From positions 806,001-870,000 of the forward strand of contig NZ_KZ857173.1 in the NCBI RefSeq assembly GCF_003350925.1: 64,000 nucleotides of DNA. Reading direction: 5' to 3'. This document shows positions 10,400-19,670 of the stretch, piece by piece. The position numbers and the translations under genes are program-made. This DNA comes from Dyella tabacisoli (lineage in GTDB: Bacteria > Pseudomonadota > Gammaproteobacteria > Xanthomonadales > Rhodanobacteraceae). The notes beneath the pieces were generated by a model that saw only the letters and a program-made list of their open reading frames with translations, ran no database searches and was not told where the DNA came from. Position 1 is the first letter of the stretch. Each line of letters starts with the position of its first letter.

Positions 10400-10425
10400 C
10401 CTTCCCTGCCTTCACGCAGGGAAGG
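10400..10425 (-). other. Intercistronic stem-loop between argB and argC
   Basis: CCTTCCCTGC at 10400-10409 pairs perfectly with 10416-10425 across a 6-base loop. In the leftward transcript it sits about 27 bases ahead of the argC ATG and has no U-run after it, so it is not an intrinsic terminator. A role in mRNA processing or stability is plausible but unproven. Confidence 0.55.
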
Positions 10426-10434
10426 AGTGCAGTT

Positions 10435-11757
10435 TCAATCCAGCAACGTCGGTTGCCGTGTCGCGCAATGCGCGACACAGCGGGCGATGGTGTCGAAATC
10501 GCTCAAGCCATACCAGAACACTTTCCAGTGCTCCTGCTTGAAACAACCATCGGATTCGGCGTAGTAAAACGGATTGACCGGATTGCCGTGACGCGAACGC
10601 CAAAACAGTTGCGAGTTTTCATCGCGCATCACCTGCCACACAGCGCGGCCCAGACCCTCGCCCTGGGCATCGTCGAGCACGGCGAATTTGTCCAGATAGG
10701 CCAGCCCGTCTTCTTCGGTGAGAATCATCGCCGCGCGATAGTTTTCACTGACATAGATGCGATAGGGCTTGGTGCGTTCGAAATAGTCCGGCAACAAGGT
10801 GCGACCAAAGCTCGACTCGATCAGTCCGCGCATGCGCTCGCGATCGATACCGTCCCACGAGATCACGCGCAGCACTTTCTCGCCACGCCGCACCATGGTG
10901 CCCGAACCTTTATGGGTGAACAGCTCTTTGGCAAGCTCGGCGGGCCGCGTAATCGACACGGATGAGGTCAACGGCAGGTCTGCCAACAGGTCGGCGATCT
11001 GTTCGATCTTCAAACGCATGCCACCGTTGATCCACGGCTGGGACATCAGGTGCTCAAACTCGGTACTGAGGTTGATCGAGTCGATGATCTTGCCTTTATC
11101 GTCGAGCAACCCGCCGGTACCGGTGAGAAACACGATCTTGTACGGCTGCAACACCCGCACCAATTCGTTCGCCGCGAAATCGGCGTTGATATTGAGGATC
11201 TGCCCTTCTTCGGTTTCGCCAAGGCTGGCAATCACCGGGATGGAGCCGGCGCGCAGGCTGGCCTCGATCGGCGCGAGATTGATGCTGGCAACCTTGCCGA
11301 CCAGGCCGTAGATATCGCGATCAAGATAGACCGAGGTAAAAACGCCCGACGGCACCGAGGTCGCACGAGTATCCATCGACTGCAGCGCTTCGACCAGACG
11401 CAGGTTCTGCTCTTGAAACACCTTGCGAACGATCGCCAGCGCCTTGGGCGATGTCACACGCAGGCCGTTGATGGTTTGTTTTTCGATGCCAGCCGCAGCC
11501 AGCTCTTCATCCAACTGCGGGCCCGCACCATGCAACACGATCGGAGTCAGCCCGACCTGCTGCAGGAACGTTAGCGATGAGGTCAACGCTGGCAAGTCGT
11601 CGCGCAATACGGCACCACCGACCTTGACCACGGCGAAGCGCTTCGCGTCGAGCTGCGAAAAGCGTTTCAGGTACTGCTGGATTTCCTTCGTGCTGCCCAT
11701 GCTCGAAAGCAGGCGCACGATGGTCTTGCGGGTGTGCTTATGCGCTTCCACGGTCAA
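10435..11757 (-). CDS. argB: Bifunctional N-acetylglutamate kinase / synthase (ArgB kinase fused to GNAT domain)
   Basis: A 440-residue fusion. Residues about 35-290 are an amino-acid-kinase domain with [25 protein letters not shown] and the nucleotide-site segment [11 protein letters not shown]; residues about 290-440 are a GNAT-like (NAT) domain with [23 protein letters not shown] and [13 protein letters not shown]. In Xanthomonas this fused protein supplies both acetylglutamate synthase and kinase activity. The start is probably the TTG at 11757, which keeps the family N-terminus [15 protein letters not shown] and overlaps argE' by 20 bp; an ATG at 11700 is the alternative. No separate argA is seen in the operon, as the fusion predicts. 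Confidence 0.93.
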   Translation of the reverse strand: MTVEAHKHTRKTIVRLLSSMGSTKEIQQYLKRFSQLDAKRFAVVKVGGAVLRDDLPALTSSLTFLQQVGLTPIVLHGAGPQLDEELAAAGIEKQTINGLRVTSPKALAIVRKVFQEQNLRLVEALQSMDTRATSVPSGVFTSVYLDRDIYGLVGKVASINLAPIEASLRAGSIPVIASLGETEEGQILNINADFAANELVRVLQPYKIVFLTGTGGLLDDKGKIIDSINLSTEFEHLMSQPWINGGMRLKIEQIADLLADLPLTSSVSITRPAELAKELFTHKGSGTMVRRGEKVLRVISWDGIDRERMRGLIESSFGRTLLPDYFERTKPYRIYVSENYRAAMILTEEDGLAYLDKFAVLDDAQGEGLGRAVWQVMRDENSQLFWRSRHGNPVNPFYYAESDGCFKQEHWKVFWYGLSDFDTIARCVAHCATRQPTLLD

Positions 11758-12838
11758 TGATCCGGTAAATGGTTTCTGCGTAATGCTGCAATTGACTCAG
11801 TGCCACCCATTCGTCGGCGCTATGCGCTTGCGCGATATCGCCAGGGCCGTAGACGAAGGAGGTATAGCCAGCGGCGGAAAACAGTGCCGATTCGGTCCAG
11901 AAATCCACCGCGTTGCCGACCGGTATGCCAAGTTCGTCGGCCAGGTCGCGCGCGGCCAGGCGACGTGCTTCGGCGGTGGCGGTATCGCCCGCAGGCAGCG
12001 AATCGCCGCGGAAGGTTTCACCGAACTCCACCGGCTGCGGCTCGACCAAAGTACGAAAGGTTTCCAGCATGCGGTCGGCATCCATCGACGGCAACGGACG
12101 GAAGCCGAAGCGCACATCGGCTGTCGGCGCGATCACGTTGGCCTTGATACCGCCCTCGACCTTGCCGATATTGAAGCGCAGGCCGGTAAGGCCACCAAAG
12201 CGTTCATGCGATTGCTTCGCCACATAATCCATGGCGGCAGTGCCCCAGCGCATGGCCTGATGCAACGCATTGTCGGCAGGTTTCTGTTCACCCGAAGCGT
12301 GACCTGCGCGGCCCTTGAAGCGCATCTGTACCGAATGGATGCCACGGTGCGCCAGCACGGCTTCGCCACTGGTCGGCTCAGCGACAATGATGGCCTCGTA
12401 AACCGGATGGCCCTTCAAAAAACCGTCGATGCAGCGCGCGTCGTTGGCCTCCTCGTCAGTGGACAGCAGCAAGGCCATGTCACCGGTGGTCGCGTTGGCA
12501 ACCGCGACCAAGGCCGCCGCCGCACCCTTGATATCGCAGGAACCCAGGCCAATCGCGCGATCCTCGGTCACCCGCAAAGTGTGCGGATCGGCCGACCAGT
12601 GCGGTGAGTCGGGCACGGTATCCAAATGCACATTGAACAGATACTTGGGCTGGCCGCGCACGGCGTACAAGTTCACCGCACCGGCGCCAAAATCGGTCAC
12701 CGTCACCGTGAAACCCGGCAGATTCGCGCGCAGGTAATCGAAGATGCCACCGGTATTGATCTCGCGCGGTGGATTGCGCGTGTCGTAGCCGACCAATGCG
12801 CGCAAATGCTTAAGGGTTTCGTCCAGTAAAGAGCTCAT
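11738..12838 (-). CDS. argE': N-acetyl-L-citrulline deacetylase (ArgE-like M20 metallohydrolase)
   Basis: A 366-residue M20-family peptidase-like deacetylase. Metal and catalytic motifs are [24 protein letters not shown] (bridging Asp), TDEEAND (general base Glu) and the C-terminal [10 protein letters not shown]. Because the operon also encodes an acetylornithine carbamoyltransferase, the physiological substrate should be N-acetylcitrulline rather than N-acetylornithine, as shown in Xanthomonas. The gene overlaps the start of argB by 20 bp and lies 33 bp after the acetyltransferase gene. Confidence 0.93.
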   Translation of the reverse strand: MSSLLDETLKHLRALVGYDTRNPPREINTGGIFDYLRANLPGFTVTVTDFGAGAVNLYAVRGQPKYLFNVHLDTVPDSPHWSADPHTLRVTEDRAIGLGSCDIKGAAAALVAVANATTGDMALLLSTDEEANDARCIDGFLKGHPVYEAIIVAEPTSGEAVLAHRGIHSVQMRFKGRAGHASGEQKPADNALHQAMRWGTAAMDYVAKQSHERFGGLTGLRFNIGKVEGGIKANVIAPTADVRFGFRPLPSMDADRMLETFRTLVEPQPVEFGETFRGDSLPAGDTATAEARRLAARDLADELGIPVGNAVDFWTESALFSAAGYTSFVYGPGDIAQAHSADEWVALSQLQHYAETIYRIIDRGSA

Positions 12839-12871
12839 GAAGTCCGTCTTATGGTTTCTTGATTATTCCGT

Positions 12872-13312
12872 TCATCGTCGGTCGGCGACCGCATAGATGT
12901 CCGGCACATAAATTTCCATCAGCGTGGCTGGCCGCTGCGGCGTGGTGAATCCATATTGCGCATACAGTTCGTGTGCATCGGCGGTAGCCAGAGTGAAACG
13001 TCGCATCCCTTGCAACGACGGATGCTCCATCACCGCTCGCACCACCTGCTTGCCGTATCCGTAGCCGCGATACTCGGGGAGCACAAACACATCCACCAGA
13101 TTGGCGAAGGTCGCGTAATCGGTAATTACTCGTGCAAACGCTACCTGCGCCACGCCACGGAAGCCGCCAAAGCACAGCGAATGTTCGATCGACTTGCGCA
13201 CTCGCTCAAGCGAAATCCCCTGTGCCCAACTCGAACGAGTCGACAGGAAATCATGAATCAGGGCGAGATCGAGCTCACTCCGTTCCGTACTGATGCGCAA
13301 ATCTTCGCTCAT
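12872..13312 (-). CDS. GNAT-family N-acetyltransferase in the arg operon
   Basis: A 146-residue protein with the GNAT acetyl-CoA motif: VDVFVLPEYRGYGYGKQVV (Q/RxxGxG/A-type loop) followed by FTLATADAHELYAQYGF. It is an independent gene, not the NAT half of ArgB/A. It sits 12 bp after argG and 33 bp before argE', a place where Xanthomonas arg clusters also carry a small acetyltransferase. The substrate is unknown; a function in arginine or acetyl-intermediate metabolism is suggested only by position. Confidence 0.88.
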   Translation of the reverse strand: MSEDLRISTERSELDLALIHDFLSTRSSWAQGISLERVRKSIEHSLCFGGFRGVAQVAFARVITDYATFANLVDVFVLPEYRGYGYGKQVVRAVMEHPSLQGMRRFTLATADAHELYAQYGFTTPQRPATLMEIYVPDIYAVADRR

Positions 13313-13324
13313 AGGTTTACCTGT

Positions 13325-14515
13325 TCACCGATTGATTTCAGCCCACAGCGTGCTGCTCATGCCGTACAGACGAATAAAGCCTTCGGCTTCGGCCACACCC
13401 CAATCAGCGGCCTGGGCGTAAGTCGCGCCCTTGGCGTTGAGTATGTGCGGCGAACGGATCTCCACCGCATTGACTACGCCACCGCTGGTTTCCAGCACGA
13501 CTTCGCCATTGACACAACGCTGACTGGCGGCCAGGAAAGCTTCCAGATCGGTCTTCAGCGGATCATGAAAAAAGCCCTCGTACACCAGCTCGACCCACTT
13601 CCGCGCCACTTCGGGCTTGAAACGATTCTGCTGCTTGCTCAGCACAGCCTCTTCCAGCGCTCGGTGCGCGGCTAGCAGGGCGAACAGGCCCGGCGCCTCA
13701 TACACAATGCGTCCCTTCAGGCCGATAGTGGTGTCGCCGGTATACATGCCGCGACCCACGCCGTACTGCGCAAACAAGCCATTGAGTTTTGCCAGCAGCT
13801 TGTGGCCGGCGATCTTTTCGCCATCCAAAGCCACCGCTTCGCCGTGCTCGAACTTCAAAGTGACGCGCAACGTTTCAGACGGCCATTCGGCGCGCGGCTT
13901 GCACCAGCCACGCGAACCCTCGCCCGGTGCCTGCCAGCGATCGATCTCCCCGCCGGATAGGGTTACGCCAAGCAGGTTTTCGTTGATTGTGTAGGCCTTC
14001 TGCTTGGCGCGAACACCGAAGCCGCGGTCTTCAAGATACTTCTGCTCGTAGGCGCGCACTTCGGTGTGCTCTTTCTGGATTTCGCGAATCGGTGCAACGA
14101 TTTCGTAATCGCCCAAAGCCTTGACCGCCAAGTCGAAACGCACTTGGTCATTGCCCATGCCGGTGCAGCCATGCGCAATCGCCTTGGTACCGATTTCGGC
14201 GGCGCGAGCCAGGGCGGCCTCGACAATCAGATAACGGTCGGACACCAGCAACGGGTACTGTCCCTGATACCCCTCGCCAGCCTGGATGAAGGGTTTGACG
14301 AAGCCGGCCCATATGGCCGGACCACCATCGACAGTGACATGCGAAGCTACGCCCAGTTCGGCAGCACGCTGCTCGATAAAGGCACGCTCTTCGGCGTCGA
14401 CGCCACCGGTATCGGCAAACACGGTATGTACGGCCCAGCCGCGCTCCTGCAGATAAGGCACACAAAAACTGGTGTCGAGACCACCGGAGAAGGCGAGAAC
14501 AATATCTTTGCTCAT
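13325..14515 (-). CDS. argG: Argininosuccinate synthase
   Basis: A 396-residue ATP-dependent ligase joining citrulline and aspartate. The N-terminal P-loop-like motif [16 protein letters not shown] is at once diagnostic, and [16 protein letters not shown] is the second signature. I favour the ATG at 14515 (MSKDIVLAF), which has AGGA upstream at a suitable distance; an alternative ATG at 14548 adds 11 residues and would overlap the osmC stop as ATGA. In this pathway the citrulline comes from the ArgE'-type deacetylase encoded downstream. Confidence 0.97.
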   Translation of the reverse strand: MSKDIVLAFSGGLDTSFCVPYLQERGWAVHTVFADTGGVDAEERAFIEQRAAELGVASHVTVDGGPAIWAGFVKPFIQAGEGYQGQYPLLVSDRYLIVEAALARAAEIGTKAIAHGCTGMGNDQVRFDLAVKALGDYEIVAPIREIQKEHTEVRAYEQKYLEDRGFGVRAKQKAYTINENLLGVTLSGGEIDRWQAPGEGSRGWCKPRAEWPSETLRVTLKFEHGEAVALDGEKIAGHKLLAKLNGLFAQYGVGRGMYTGDTTIGLKGRIVYEAPGLFALLAAHRALEEAVLSKQQNRFKPEVARKWVELVYEGFFHDPLKTDLEAFLAASQRCVNGEVVLETSGGVVNAVEIRSPHILNAKGATYAQAADWGVAEAEGFIRLYGMSSTLWAEINR

Positions 14516-14544
14516 GGGCTTACGATCCTGAAATAAAGTAGCGG

Positions 14545-15021
14545 TCATACGGATTCAACGACGATGCGCGGCTCACAGCGCACTGGAAAATTCACTGATC
14601 TGGCGAGAAAGCAGGCATGGTGCGCGTCTTCATGCACGGCGACGGCCTTGGCCGTATCACTGGCGGCAGTCACCGTTACCACGGGACGCAATACCACTTC
14701 GCTGAGTTGGCCACCCTGGTCGTTGATAACGAGGGTGCCTACGGCGGCATCCACATAGGCCGTCACTACGACACCTGCGACAGCAGCCAGATGCAAGTAC
14801 CAAAGCATATGGCAGCTCGACAGCGCGGCCACCATTAAATCTTCGGGATTGTGTTTGGACGCATCGCCGCGAAAGGCCGCGTCCGATGAACCGGCAATCG
14901 TCGGCTTGCCGGCGATCCGAATCTCGTGCTCACGGCCATAACCTTGATAGCTGCGCGTGCCGGTACCGCGATTGCCTGTCCACGCTACGTCGACCGCATA
15001 GCTGTGTTGTTCAGTCGTCAT
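14545..15021 (-). CDS. OsmC/Ohr-family protein in the arg operon
   Basis: A 158-residue OsmC-fold protein. The two redox cysteines of the family are visible in [10 protein letters not shown] and [14 protein letters not shown]. OsmC-type proteins are thiol peroxidases acting on organic hydroperoxides; this one belongs to the YhfA/SACOL-like side rather than true Ohr, which is encoded at 59.8 kb. It overlaps the PaiB-like gene by 11 bp and precedes argG by 29 bp, so it is co-transcribed with arginine genes. Why a peroxidase should be there is unclear. Confidence 0.9.
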   Translation of the reverse strand: MTTEQHSYAVDVAWTGNRGTGTRSYQGYGREHEIRIAGKPTIAGSSDAAFRGDASKHNPEDLMVAALSSCHMLWYLHLAAVAGVVVTAYVDAAVGTLVINDQGGQLSEVVLRPVVTVTAASDTAKAVAVHEDAHHACFLARSVNFPVRCEPRIVVESV

Positions 15022-15646
15022 GTCTCAACCCTTCGATGGTGGTCATCATGTCGGCTAACTCGGCATCGCGACGGTCGTCGCGCTGCCGTAGCCCTTGTAC
15101 GACTCCGTCGCGATTCGGCGCCGGATGGTTCTGGCTTAGCTTGAACTTGCCTTCGATACGCTCGATGGCGATCTCCAGACCGACGATGGCGCCGAGCATC
15201 TTGTCGATATGATCGGCGGGAGCATCGGCCACTCGCCACGGCGTTGGCTGATTTGCCTCATGGCGATCGCTCAGTGTTTCCAGCAAATGACGCAGCCAGC
15301 TCTTGTCTTCGATCGTGCGAAGACGACCATAGACGTGCGCCACGGCATAGTTCCACGTAGGAACCTCGCGCCCGGTCTCATGCTTGCTCGGATACCAATT
15401 CGGGCTGATATAGCCGTCCGGCCCCTGAAAGATCAGCAGCACTTCGGCGCCATCCGCCTGTGCAAGCTCGTTGCCGCGAGCTACATGGCCGTGCAGCAAC
15501 GAGTCGCCGATCAGTTCGAACGGCAGGTGATTGACCGCCAGACCCGACATGGGACGAGTCGTCACCATCGTGGCGAAAGGGTAGTCGCGCAGCAGGCTAC
15601 GCAGAACTTCGCTACGCGATTCTTTGAAATGCCGTGGCATATACAT
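15011..15646 (-). CDS. PaiB-family FMN-binding protein
   Basis: A 211-residue protein matching PaiB: MYMPRHF at the start, the FMN-site segment YPFATMVTT, GHVARGNEL, LLIFQGPDGYISPNWYPSK and PTWNYAVAHVYGRL. PaiB of Bacillus is described as a negative regulator of sporulation and protease genes, but the fold is a split-barrel flavoprotein and the biochemical role of most homologues is unknown. It begins 10 bp after argF' and overlaps the osmC-like gene by 11 bp, so it is an integral operon member. Confidence 0.92.
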   Translation of the reverse strand: MYMPRHFKESRSEVLRSLLRDYPFATMVTTRPMSGLAVNHLPFELIGDSLLHGHVARGNELAQADGAEVLLIFQGPDGYISPNWYPSKHETGREVPTWNYAVAHVYGRLRTIEDKSWLRHLLETLSDRHEANQPTPWRVADAPADHIDKMLGAIVGLEIAIERIEGKFKLSQNHPAPNRDGVVQGLRQRDDRRDAELADMMTTIEGLRHDD

Positions 15647-15656
15647 GCGATAGCGC

Positions 15657-16664
15657 TCAGCGACCAGCCATCAACGAGGCCATGACAGCCTTCTGCACAT
15701 GCAAGCGATTCTCTGCTTCATCAATGGCGATGCAGGCGGGCGAATCCATCACCGCATCGGTCGCCTTGATATTTCGGCGCAACGGCAGGCAGTGGCTGAA
15801 CAGGCCGTTGTTGGTCAAGGCCATCTTGGCCTCGTCGACGATGAAGTGCTTGTGCGCTTCGCGGATCGGTTTTTCCTGCTCCCAGCGACCGAAGAACGGC
15901 AGCGCGCCCCAGCTCTTGGCATAGACCACCTCAGCACCGCTATAGGCCTCTTCGATGTTGTGGCTGACCTTGAGCGAACCGCCGTTATCCTTGGCGTTCT
16001 GATAGCCGTAGGCCATGTAGCGTTCGTCGAGTACGTAGTCCGGCGTCGGGCATAGCAGGGTCACGTCCATGCCGAGCTTGGTCGCGATCAGCAGCGAAGA
16101 ATTAGCCACCGCCGTGTTCAGCGGCTTCGGGTGATAGGTCCAGGTCAGCACGTATTTGCGGTTCTGCAGATCGCCCAGGTGCTCCTTCATGGCCATCGCG
16201 TGGGCCAACTCCTGGCAAGGGTGAGTGATCGTTTCCATATTGATGACCGGCACCGTGGCGTATTGCGCGAACGCCTTGATGACATGGTCCTGGCGGTCAA
16301 CCGCCCAATCCTGAAACTTTGGAAATGCGCGTACCGCGATCAGGTCGACATAACGCGACAACACGCGCGCCACCTCGGCGATGTGCTCCTCGGTATCGCC
16401 ATCCATCACGCTGCCGACCTCGAACTCGATCGGCCACGCATCCTTACCCGGCGCCAGCACGATCGCATGGCCACCCAGATGAAACGCACCCAGCTCAAAG
16501 CTGGTACGGGTACGCATCGAAGGATTGAAGAACAACAGGGCGATCGACTTGCCAGCTAGCTGCTGACCACGCGGCGAACGTTTGAAGGCGGCGGCCTGCT
16601 CCAGCAGCGCATCGATCTCAGCGCGGCTGTAGTCCTGCGTGCTTAGAAAATGTCGAAGAGTCAT
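15657..16664 (-). CDS. argF': N-acetyl-L-ornithine carbamoyltransferase
   Basis: A 335-residue aspartate/ornithine-carbamoyltransferase-fold enzyme of the Xanthomonas type, transferring carbamoyl phosphate to N-acetylornithine. The phosphate loop is FFNPSMRTRTSFELGAF instead of the STRTR of classical OTCases; HPCQELAHAM and HCLPLRRNIKATDAV follow. The ATG at 16664 has GGGAG a few bases upstream and matches the family start; a longer frame adds 46 irrelevant residues. It is the first structural gene of the arg-pro operon and lies about 40 bases downstream of a strong terminator-like hairpin and a short Arg-rich ORF, which together look like an attenuator. Confidence 0.96.
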   Translation of the reverse strand: MTLRHFLSTQDYSRAEIDALLEQAAAFKRSPRGQQLAGKSIALLFFNPSMRTRTSFELGAFHLGGHAIVLAPGKDAWPIEFEVGSVMDGDTEEHIAEVARVLSRYVDLIAVRAFPKFQDWAVDRQDHVIKAFAQYATVPVINMETITHPCQELAHAMAMKEHLGDLQNRKYVLTWTYHPKPLNTAVANSSLLIATKLGMDVTLLCPTPDYVLDERYMAYGYQNAKDNGGSLKVSHNIEEAYSGAEVVYAKSWGALPFFGRWEQEKPIREAHKHFIVDEAKMALTNNGLFSHCLPLRRNIKATDAVMDSPACIAIDEAENRLHVQKAVMASLMAGR

Positions 16665-16705
16665 AGCTGCTCCCAATCCCCAATCCATAAACAAATCCCA
16701 TAAAC

Positions 16706-16775
16706 AAAAAAACCCGGCACATGGCCGGGTTTTTAGTCGAATCACATGAAACGTGCGCGACAGCCTACCCGGCCA
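16706..16775 (-). promoter_or_regulatory. Candidate arginine attenuator: antiterminator and terminator hairpins before argF'
   Basis: In the leftward RNA, 16734-16724 pairs with 16718-16708 (11 bp, GC core plus A/U) and ends in a U-run (16712-16706): a textbook intrinsic terminator. Its 5' arm ACCCGGCCA (16730-16722) is also perfectly complementary over 9 bp to TGGCCGGGT (16775-16767), which overlaps the stop codon of an Arg-rich leader ORF. The two pairings exclude each other. Ribosomes finishing the leader would mask the upstream segment and favour termination; stalling at the Arg codons would free it. Regulation by arginyl-tRNA is inference from this layout. A plain terminator is the simpler alternative. 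Confidence 0.6.
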
Positions 16776-16899
16776 GATGTCGGACCAGCGGTCGGCGAGC
16801 ACGCGACGTCATACCTGCGGCCATACGGGCGCTGGTAAGGACGGTAGCGGTATAGACGGCTGCGGACATCGGAATTCCGGGTAAGTAAGCGCGCATCAT
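16765..16899 (-). CDS. Candidate Arg-rich leader peptide of the arg operon
   Basis: A 44-codon open frame upstream of argF' that ends MTSRARRPLVRHLAG. Six Arg in total, four of them (CGT, CGC, CGA, CGA) within the last twelve codons. The stop codon lies inside the segment able to form an antiterminator, and the terminator hairpin begins about 30 bases later. Internal Met codons at residues 11, 26 and 30 mean the true start may be shorter (for example at 16869 with a weak GGA site). Not recognised as any known protein. Coding status rests on the attenuator logic, not on homology. Confidence 0.45.
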   Translation of the reverse strand: MMRAYLPGIPMSAAVYTATVLTSARMAAGMTSRARRPLVRHLAG

Positions 16900-16945
16900 G
16901 ACGGGATTTTCGCTGCCATGCAATATGCGGACGCCTGATAGCAAA

Positions 16946-16964
16946 CCGCCGCCCGAAGGCGGCG
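16946..16964 (-). terminator. Hairpin after the glycine-zipper gene
   Basis: CCGCCGCC and GGCGGCGG-type arms around a short TTCG-like loop form a strong GC hairpin about 10 bases after the stop of the gene ending at 16974, followed in the leftward transcript by a short T-stretch (TTTG). It probably ends that transcript and separates it from the arg leader. Confidence 0.5.
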
Positions 16965-16973
16965 GAGGGATTA

Positions 16974-17525
16974 TCAATCGGCGGGGCCTACGCTGACCCG
17001 AACCCGCAGGCGTTCGCCTGGATCGTAGTTGAGCCGCGACACGTAGACTTCGCCGTGATAACGGTACTCCACGTCGTAGCCCATGATCCGGCGCTGCTCG
17101 CTGATCGAACTGACCTGGCGGCAGCGGGTTTCAGTGCTCTCGTACTCACCGCCCCCCGTGCGCGTGACGCCATTGCCAACCGCGCCACCCACCACCGCGC
17201 CAGCCACTGTGGCGGCGGTGCGGCCATTGCCCTTGCCCACCGTGCTGCCCAATACGCCACCCACGACGGCACCCAGGATGGTGCCCGCCGTACTGCCGCT
17301 GCCCGAATCGCGCTGCACCACTTGCTGGTCGTAGCACTCCTGGCGCGGTACTTCGGTGCGGGCGACGCCATAGATGGGATCCACGCGCAGTACGTCGGCC
17401 CAACCGTAGTGGGCATTGTTGTCGACGTTTGAATAGCGCGCATCCTGCGCAAAAGCACTGGTACCTGTCATCAAACCCAGGGTAGCCAGAGCCCATATCA
17501 ACGCGGGGGAAAACAGCTTGGTCAT
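16974..17525 (-). CDS. Exported glycine-zipper 2TM-domain protein
   Basis: A 183-residue protein with a signal peptide (about residues 1-26, ending TSAFAQ), a short polar region, and a glycine-zipper segment TILGAVVGGVLGSTVGKGNG followed by TAATVAGAVVGGAVGNGV (about 80-125), typical of the Rick_17kDa / glycine-zipper-2TM surface antigen families. The C-terminus YHGEVYVSRLNYDPGERLRVRVSV is the usual tail. A perfect GGAGG lies 5 bases before the ATG at 17525, which fixes the start. These proteins are envelope-associated and of unknown precise role. Monocistronic; divergent from cysS. Confidence 0.88.
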   Translation of the reverse strand: MTKLFSPALIWALATLGLMTGTSAFAQDARYSNVDNNAHYGWADVLRVDPIYGVARTEVPRQECYDQQVVQRDSGSGSTAGTILGAVVGGVLGSTVGKGNGRTAATVAGAVVGGAVGNGVTRTGGGEYESTETRCRQVSSISEQRRIMGYDVEYRYHGEVYVSRLNYDPGERLRVRVSVGPAD

Positions 17526-17704
17526 TACGACCTCCAATCGGGGGCATGTATCACGCTTTTCAGCGTCACTGGTGATTGCAACAAACTGACACTGAATCGA
17601 GGCTTAGAATGCCCGTAAGCCTGTGACGCCACTTACATCTTGTTAAGATGTCAGGCTGGTCTGCGCCCACTTTCGGGCCGTTCACTGCCGCGGATTTTCC
17701 ACCG

Positions 17705-19090
17705 ATGCCGATTTCGCTCTACAACAGCCTGACACGCCGCTCCGAGATCTTTGCTCCACTCGATCCGCAACGGGTGACCATGTATGTCTGTGGACCGACG
17801 GTCTACAACTACGTGCATATCGGCAACGCGCGCGGCCCGGTGGTCTTCGACGTGCTTGCCAGGCTGTTGCGCCGGCACTATCCACAGGTGATCTACGCCC
17901 GCAACATCACTGACGTAGAAGACAAAATCAACGCCGCCGCCAAGCAGGAAGGCGTGCCGATCAGCACGATCACCGACCGCTACACCAAGGCCTACCATGC
18001 CGATATGGCCGGCCTCGGTGTCGCTCCACCGGATATCGAACCGCATGCCACCGCGCATATCGGCGAGATCATCGCAATGAACGAGGCTTTGATCGCTAAC
18101 GGCCATGCCTATGCCGCCGAGGGTCACGTGTTGTTCCGGGTGGACTCCTTCCCCGCCTACGGCGCGCTCTCTGGCCGCGATACCGAAGAATTGATCGCCG
18201 GCGCACGGGTAGAAGTGGCGCCTTACAAGAACAACCCCGGCGACTTCGTGCTGTGGAAGCCATCCACCCCGGATCTACCCGGCTGGGACAGCCCCTGGGG
18301 TCGCGGCCGGCCGGGCTGGCATATCGAATGCTCGGCCATGTGCTCGGCACAACTGGGCGAGACCATCGACATCCATGCAGGCGGTGTGGACCTGCTCTTT
18401 CCGCACCACGAAAACGAGATTGCCCAATCCACCTGCGCCCATGGCGGCAAGACCTTCGCCCGTTGGTGGATGCACAACGGCATGCTTACCTTCGACGGCC
18501 GCAAAATGTCCAAATCACTGGGCAACGTACTGCTGATCCAGGAGCTGCTCAAACAGCACCCTGCCGAAGCACTGCGCCTGGTATTGCTGCGTGGACACTA
18601 CCGCCAACCGCTGGATTGGTCGGACAGCGCGATCACGCAAGCAGTCAGCACGTTGGATGGCTGGTATCGCGTACTGCGCGACCTGGCCGAAATCGACATG
18701 GGAGACCTCACCGTGCCCGTACCGGAGCGGGTGGAAGCGGCGCTATGCGACGACCTCAATACGCCACAAGCGCTCGCCGAGCTATCGCAACTGGCCGATG
18801 CCGCCCGCCAGGCTGGCAGCACCGAGGCCCGTCGCGAGGCTAAAGCCGCCCTGCTTGGCGCCGGCGCCCTGCTCGGCCTGCTGCAAGAGCATCCCGAAGC
18901 GTGGTTTAAGCAAGTCGGCACCATCGATATCGACGAGACGCGCGTCGAGGCATTGCTGAATGAACGCCGCAACGCCCGTGCCGCACGAGACTTCAAGCGG
19001 GCTGACGAGATCCGCGACGAACTCACTGCGCTTGGCGTCATTATTGAAGACGGCGCGCAGGGGACTCGCTGGAGCGTAGCGAAGGGATAA
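17705..19090 (+). CDS. cysS: Cysteinyl-tRNA synthetase
   Basis: A 461-residue class I tRNA synthetase. The HIGH motif is in [14 protein letters not shown], the KMSKS loop is [11 protein letters not shown], and the zinc ligands begin with [19 protein letters not shown] and [19 protein letters not shown] are family signatures. The ATG at 17705 (MPISLYNSL) fits the family start; a start at 17648 would add 19 residues without support. sufE follows 79 bp downstream on the same strand. Confidence 0.97.
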   Translation: MPISLYNSLTRRSEIFAPLDPQRVTMYVCGPTVYNYVHIGNARGPVVFDVLARLLRRHYPQVIYARNITDVEDKINAAAKQEGVPISTITDRYTKAYHADMAGLGVAPPDIEPHATAHIGEIIAMNEALIANGHAYAAEGHVLFRVDSFPAYGALSGRDTEELIAGARVEVAPYKNNPGDFVLWKPSTPDLPGWDSPWGRGRPGWHIECSAMCSAQLGETIDIHAGGVDLLFPHHENEIAQSTCAHGGKTFARWWMHNGMLTFDGRKMSKSLGNVLLIQELLKQHPAEALRLVLLRGHYRQPLDWSDSAITQAVSTLDGWYRVLRDLAEIDMGDLTVPVPERVEAALCDDLNTPQALAELSQLADAARQAGSTEARREAKAALLGAGALLGLLQEHPEAWFKQVGTIDIDETRVEALLNERRNARAARDFKRADEIRDELTALGVIIEDGAQGTRWSVAKG

Positions 19091-19169
19091 CGTCTGCGCC
19101 CCCCTCCGAAGCGGCGAGAATGATCGCCCGCAAGGTGAGCTACTACGAATAAAGCGCAATAATGCGCGC

Positions 19170-19601
19170 ATGAACGCTACCGCCACACCCAGCGCCGAAC
19201 AGGCCCAGCAGGACATCGTCGACGAATTCGCCTTCTTCGGCGATTGGACCGAGCGTTATCAATACTTGATCGACCTGGGCAAAAAGCTGCCGCCCTTTCC
19301 CGACGCGCTCAAGACCGAAGAGCATCGTGTACACGGCTGCCAATCGATGGTGTGGCTAGTACCGAGCGGGGATGCCGCGAAGCTGCATTTCGCCGCCGCC
19401 AGCGATTCAGCCATCGTCTCAGGCCTGATTGCCCTGGTTTTACGCGTTTATTCGGATCGACCGGCGCTGGATATTCTCGCCACCGAACCGCGCTTCATCG
19501 AAGCGATCGGCCTGGCCAAGCATCTTTCACCGACCCGCTCCAACGGACTGGTGGCGATGCTGGCGAAACTGAAGGCGCACGCCGCGCAAGTAGCGCAATA
19601 A
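19170..19601 (+). CDS. sufE: Fe-S cluster sulfur acceptor SufE
   Basis: A 143-residue SufE-fold protein. SufE accepts persulfide sulfur from the cysteine desulfurase SufS via a conserved Cys, seen here in EHRVHGCQSMVWL (about Cys55). Other family features are WTERYQYLIDLGKKLPPFP and the C-terminal SPTRSNGLVAML. It is not next to a suf operon here, only to cysS; the desulfurase must be elsewhere. A bidirectional terminator follows. Confidence 0.94.
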   Translation: MNATATPSAEQAQQDIVDEFAFFGDWTERYQYLIDLGKKLPPFPDALKTEEHRVHGCQSMVWLVPSGDAAKLHFAAASDSAIVSGLIALVLRVYSDRPALDILATEPRFIEAIGLAKHLSPTRSNGLVAMLAKLKAHAAQVAQ

Positions 19602-19621
19602 CCGCAAGATGCCCATAAAAG

Positions 19622-19646
19622 GAAACCCCGCGCATGGCGGGGTTTC
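19622..19646. terminator. Bidirectional terminator between sufE and dksA
   Basis: GAAACCCCGC at 19622-19631 pairs perfectly with 19637-19646 around a 5-base loop; A-rich sequence precedes and TTTC closes it, so it can serve both converging genes. Confidence 0.7.
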
Positions 19647-19670
19647 GCATGACACGAGCGACCGGCGAGA

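Noticed and set aside
9003-10541. Long rightward 512-codon frame opposite argH and argC
   Set aside because: It is antisense to two well-recognised genes, lacks family features and is basic and Gln/Arg-rich as expected for a shadow frame.
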